Source: a bacterium (GTDB lineage Bacteria; Planctomycetota; J058; JACQDU01). From it: a stretch of DNA of 9,316 bases. A program made the position numbers and the translations under genes. This document shows, piece by piece, positions 6,337 through 9,316 of the stretch; the first letter of the stretch is position 1, and each line of letters starts with the position of its first letter. The notes below the pieces were generated by a model that was not told the origin of the DNA, did no database searches, and saw only the letters and a list, made by a program, of their open reading frames with translations. Where the stretch lies: contig JACQDU010000482.1 in the NCBI GenBank assembly GCA_016200955.1, forward strand, positions 1 to 9,316, in the 5' to 3' direction.

Positions 6337-7499
6337 GCTTGCTGCTCCTTCGCGGGAGCGGACGCGGGAGGCGAGACCGGCGCTCCCCCGTTCCCCGGAG
6401 CTTCCTGCGCGGCGCGCGCCGCGTCCTGCGCTTCCTCGAGGCGGGCGAAGACCATGCGCCCCGCGCTCGTCTGGATCGAGGAGGTCACGATCGCGGCGAC
6501 TTCCTGGCCGATCCTCTCGCGAGCGCGGTCGATGACGACCATGGTCCCGTCCTCGAAGTAGCCGACTCCCTGCGTGGCCGACTCGCCCGGACGCACGACC
6601 TTGAGCACGATCCGGTCGCCCGGCACGACGGGCGGCCTCAAGGCCTGCGCGAGCTCGTTCAGGTTCAGCACCGGGACCTTCTCGACGTCGCAGACCTTCA
6701 CGAGGTTGAAGTCGAGCGTGACGAGCTTCGCGTCTCGCGTGCGCGTGAGCTCTAGGAGCTTCCGGTCCACGGCCGTGGCCGTGGGCACGCTCGTCTCGCT
6801 GAGCTCCACGTCGACGTTCGTCAGCTCCTGGAGCGCCTTCAGGCGCTCGAGCCCGCGCCGCCCGCGCGCGCGCCTCGTCTTGTCGCCCGAGTCGGCGACG
6901 CGCTGGAGCTCCTCGACGACGAACCGCGGGATCACGAGCGGCGCGTCGAACAGGTTCTTCGCCGCGACGTCCACGACGCGCCCGTCGATGAGGGCCGACG
7001 TGTCGAGGATGAGGGGCTTCGGCCCCTTCACCTTCCTCTGGAACTCGACGTAAGGAACGATGAACCTCACGTCGTCCTTCGTGCGGAGGATGTAGGTGAC
7101 TCCGAGGAAGCAGAAGACGAGCGTGAGGCAGACCCTCAGGACCTTGAGCAGCCTCGGCCCGGGCTCGCTCGGAGCGCCCTCGAAGTCTCCCATGAGCGAG
7201 ACGACGCCGATCAGGAGGTGAGCGGCGATGAAGCCGATGATGAGCCCGAAGACGACGGCCGAGACCATGCCGATCGGGCTCTCCGCGGTGAGCCAGTCCA
7301 CGAGGATGACGAACGCCGCGATCGCGCCCGCGCCGAGCATGCAGACGAACTGGAGGTCATCTCGCTTGATCTCGCGGGCGACGTAGAGGCCGAGGCCGAC
7401 CGCCGAGGCGAAGAAGATCGCGCGCAGGGAGTAGATCGTCACCCGGTCGCGCCGGGCGCGCGCCTCGATCGGGCTCTTGGATTCGGGCAAGTAGTCCAC
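6333..7499 (-). CDS. Membrane-anchored PIN-TRAM domain protein, YacL type
   Basis: The 388-residue protein has four predicted membrane helices (about 25-43, 50-70, 78-101 and 118-137). A PIN nuclease domain (about 162-285) and a TRAM domain (about 289-354) follow. The PIN acidic residues are visible: D166 in LILDTSALIDGRV, E196/E197 in FVVEELQR, D245 and D263 in VTLDFNLVKV. The TRAM part contains GVGYFEDGTMVVID (311-324). The last 30 residues are a low-complexity Ala/Pro tail. This is the architecture of B. subtilis YacL, whose exact function is not settled; a membrane-tethered RNase or RNA-binding role is the family inference. The GTG at 7499 directly abuts the dGTPase stop (TGA-GTG), and its own stop overlaps ispDF. 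Its place before ispD is the same as in B. subtilis. Confidence 0.9.
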   Translation of the reverse strand: MDYLPESKSPIEARARRDRVTIYSLRAIFFASAVGLGLYVAREIKRDDLQFVCMLGAGAIAAFVILVDWLTAESPIGMVSAVVFGLIIGFIAAHLLIGVVSLMGDFEGAPSEPGPRLLKVLRVCLTLVFCFLGVTYILRTKDDVRFIVPYVEFQRKVKGPKPLILDTSALIDGRVVDVAAKNLFDAPLVIPRFVVEELQRVADSGDKTRRARGRRGLERLKALQELTNVDVELSETSVPTATAVDRKLLELTRTRDAKLVTLDFNLVKVCDVEKVPVLNLNELAQALRPPVVPGDRIVLKVVRPGESATQGVGYFEDGTMVVIDRARERIGQEVAAIVTSSIQTSAGRMVFARLEEAQDAARAAQEAPGNGGAPVSPPASAPAKEQQA

Positions 7500-8696
7500 T
7501 CAGGTCGTCTCGAAGGGGTGGAAGAGCTTCTCGTACTCCCGCTGAGCATAGCGGTCGGTCATGCCGGCGATGTAGTCGCAGACGCCGCGGTGGACTCCCT
7601 CGCGGTGCACCCACTCCTGGTACTCCTCGGGGAGGGCCTGGGGGTGCGCGACGTATTCCAGGAAGAGGGCCGAGAGGAACCGCTTCGCCTTCTCCGCCAT
7701 GCGCATCATCCTGTAGTGGCGGTAGACCTTCTTGAACAGGAACTCCTGGAACTCGTGCTTCCTCGCGTCGACCTCGGGCGAGAGGCCCACGAGAGGGCGC
7801 GTGGCCTTCCTCACGTCGTCCGGGCTCTCGATCCGGCCCTCCTCGAGGCGGCGGCGCGTCGTCGAGACGAGGTCCGTCACCTGGAGGTCGATGAGGAAAC
7901 GGATCGCCTCGCGCCGCCTCACGCGAGGGTCGGAGTCGGCGCCGGCGCCCGCTCCCGCGATCCTCTCGTCGGCGGCCGCGAGCGCCATCTGCCAGAGCTC
8001 GACTCCCTTGAGGTCGGACTCACCGATCACTCCCGACTTGAGCGCGTCGTCGACGTCGTGGTGGTCGTAGGCGAGCGAGTCCGCGCAATCCGCGATCTGC
8101 GCCTCGAGAGACGGCGCGAGCTTCTTGTCGAAGCCGAGCGCCTGGGCCCTCTCGTCGTCGGGCGAGCGCCGCTTCCAGATCCCCTCGCGGACCTCGTGCG
8201 TCAGGTTGAGGCCGCGGAACTTCGCGTAGCGCCTCTCGAGGAGGTCCACGATCCTCAGGCTCTGGATGTTGTGCTCGAAGCCGCCGTGCTCCCGCATGAG
8301 CTCGGCGAGCGCGTCCTGCCCGGCGTGCCCGAAGGGCGTGTGCCCGAGGTCGTGGGCGAGCGCGATCGTCTCCGCGAGGTCCTCGTTCAGCCGGAGCGCG
8401 CGCGCTACCGTCCGCGCGATCTGCGACGCCTCGATCGTGTGCGTGAGCCGCGTCCGGTAGTAGTCGCCCTCGTTGTTCACGAAGACCTGCGTCTTGTACT
8501 GGAGCCGCCGGAAGGCGGTCGAGTGGATCACGCGCTCGCGGTCTCGCTGGAAGGCCGAGCGGTAGGGGTGCTCCGGCTCCGGCTGCCGCCGGCCGCGCGA
8601 CTCGGACGAGCGCGAAGCGTAGGGCGCGAGCTCGCGCCGCTCGCGTTCCTCGAGCTCGTCACGGAGGAGAATCAAGGGAAGCCTTTCTTGCTTCAT
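7500..8696 (-). CDS. dgt: Deoxyguanosinetriphosphate triphosphohydrolase (dGTPase), HD superfamily
   Basis: The family hydrolyses dGTP, or other dNTPs, to the nucleoside and triphosphate, and so affects dNTP pools. The 398-residue product shows the HD metal site: H86 in RTRLTHTIEASQIA, H115-D116 in ALAHDLGHTPFGH (112-124) and the later aspartate region IADCADSLAYDHHDVDDAL (201-219). The family opening SRGRRQPEPEHPYRSAFQRD (33-52), AFRRLQYKTQVF (61-72), and C-terminal DYIAGMTDRYA (374-384) are also present. The exact substrate and any allosteric behaviour cannot be read from sequence. The ATG at 8696 gives a normal family start but lacks a clear ribosome site. An in-frame TTG at 8726, with GGGGGAAG upstream, would add 10 residues. 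The stop abuts the PIN-TRAM start, so the genes are probably co-transcribed. Confidence 0.93.
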   Translation of the reverse strand: MKQERLPLILLRDELEERERRELAPYASRSSESRGRRQPEPEHPYRSAFQRDRERVIHSTAFRRLQYKTQVFVNNEGDYYRTRLTHTIEASQIARTVARALRLNEDLAETIALAHDLGHTPFGHAGQDALAELMREHGGFEHNIQSLRIVDLLERRYAKFRGLNLTHEVREGIWKRRSPDDERAQALGFDKKLAPSLEAQIADCADSLAYDHHDVDDALKSGVIGESDLKGVELWQMALAAADERIAGAGAGADSDPRVRRREAIRFLIDLQVTDLVSTTRRRLEEGRIESPDDVRKATRPLVGLSPEVDARKHEFQEFLFKKVYRHYRMMRMAEKAKRFLSALFLEYVAHPQALPEEYQEWVHREGVHRGVCDYIAGMTDRYAQREYEKLFHPFETT

Positions 8697-8754
8697 GAAA
8701 CCATGAGCGCGGCGCGCTGACCACAAGCGCGAGCTTTCTTCCCCCAGGCTCCGT

Positions 8755-8777
8755 CGAAACGCGCGCGGCGCGTTTCG
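8755..8777 (-). terminator. Strong hairpin between the PDZ gene and dgt, no U-tract
   Basis: CGAAACGCGC and GCGCGTTTCG form ten perfect pairs around a 3-base loop. It begins 9 bases after the PDZ-gene stop codon and about 60 bases before the dgt ATG. No T-run follows (ACGGAGCC). As the strongest hairpin at a gene boundary here, it may mark the end of the upstream transcript, with or without Rho. Confidence 0.45.
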
Positions 8778-8786
8778 GGACAGAGC

Positions 8787-9316
8787 CTAGTCGGAGTGCA
8801 CCATCCGCCCGAGCACGCCGAGCGCCTGGAGCGTGCCGGTGACGGTGAGCTGCTGCGTCGCTCCCGCGCGGTAGATCACGATCGGGACCGTGTCCGTGTA
8901 CTTCATGTTCAGCTTCCAGAGGTCCTCGAAGGCCCGGATCCGGACGCCGTTGTAGGTCGTGATGATGTCGCCGTCCCGGAGACCGACGGTCTCTCCCTGC
9001 GACTTGGGAGCGACGTAGGTGAGGAAGAAACCGGAGACGGGCTGTTGCTTCCGGCTCTCGAGGCCCAGCTCGAGCAGGCGCTTCACCGTCGGATCGGCCT
9101 CGGTCGAGGCGAGCTTCGCGAGCGCCTTCGTGACGTCGTCGCCGGGAGTGTCCGCGAGCACGTCGCCCACGACGAGGCGCACGTTCTGGCTCTTCTGCTC
9201 CTGCAAGACGGCCGCGGCGCCGTCCGCGAAGCGCGTCTCCCGCGGGATGTTGTAGGCGAGGATCGAGGCGACCGACTCGTCCTGCTCCTTCCTGAGCTGC
9301 GAGATGATGACCGAGA
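8787..9316 (-). CDS. PDZ-domain protein, C-terminal part (5' end outside window)
   Basis: The reading frame is open from the right edge to a TAG at 8787 and gives 175 visible residues; the true start is beyond 9316. Residues 1-90 look mainly alpha-helical and polar, with a stretch resembling a HEAT-type helical repeat (DDVTKALAKLASTEADPTVK, 59-78). Residues 95-162 form a PDZ domain: GFFLTYVAPKSQGETVGLRD, then GDIITTYNGVRIRAFEDLWK, then a basic-strand segment VPIVIYRAG. PDZ domains bind C-terminal peptides or act within proteases; no protease motif is visible in this part. The final residues GRMVHSD follow the domain directly. A hairpin separates it from dgt, so it may be a different transcription unit. 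I do not recognise the full-length family. Confidence 0.8.
   Translation of the reverse strand, partial: SVIISQLRKEQDESVASILAYNIPRETRFADGAAAVLQEQKSQNVRLVVGDVLADTPGDDVTKALAKLASTEADPTVKRLLELGLESRKQQPVSGFFLTYVAPKSQGETVGLRDGDIITTYNGVRIRAFEDLWKLNMKYTDTVPIVIYRAGATQQLTVTGTLQALGVLGRMVHSD

Overview
The window reads almost entirely on the minus strand, so transcription runs from the right end to the left. It is a GC-rich bacterial chromosome segment made of housekeeping genes, and I found no mobile element, CRISPR array, phage gene or defence system. Several features suggest Planctomycetota or a relative: the switch I of EF-Tu (GGTVRDETKTVTIS), a three-helix SecE, the NusG sequence, and a dGTPase of the 'SRGRRxPEPEHPYR' type. 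This placement rests on remembered family sequences and is moderate in confidence.

Right part, 4939-9316. The C-terminal end of a PDZ-domain protein (8787-9316, 5' end outside the window) is followed by a strong hairpin. A tightly packed run comes next: an HD-domain dGTPase, a membrane-anchored PIN-TRAM protein of the YacL type, and a fused IspD-IspF isoprenoid enzyme. In this run the stop of one gene touches or overlaps the GTG start of the next. After a 65-base gap comes cysS (3353-4873).

Left part, 1-3335. Behind cysS lies a tRNA cluster in the order Thr(TGT), Tyr(GTA), Gly(TCC), Thr(GGT). It is followed by tuf, rpmG (57 aa), tRNA-Trp(CCA), secE and the start of nusG, which runs off the left end. 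The four tRNAs before tuf match, in order and anticodon, the thrU-tyrU-glyT-thrT-tufB operon of E. coli. The yacL-ispD-ispF-cysS-rpmG-secE-nusG order matches the B. subtilis chromosome around yacL to nusG. The window therefore combines two ancient gene orders.

How the genes work together. The left half serves translation and its coupling to transcription and secretion: tRNAs, EF-Tu, ribosomal protein L33, SecE and NusG, presumably leading into rplK outside the window. CysS charges tRNA-Cys. IspDF makes isoprenoid precursors by the MEP pathway, the PIN-TRAM protein is probably a nuclease or RNA-binding factor, and the dGTPase acts on dNTP pools. A likely promoter for the tRNA-tuf unit overlaps the cysS stop codon. 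Hairpins without a U-tract lie 6 to 11 bases after several stop codons.

The longest stretch without a gene is 236 bases (3027-3262), between the first two tRNAs. No gene was seen on the plus strand.
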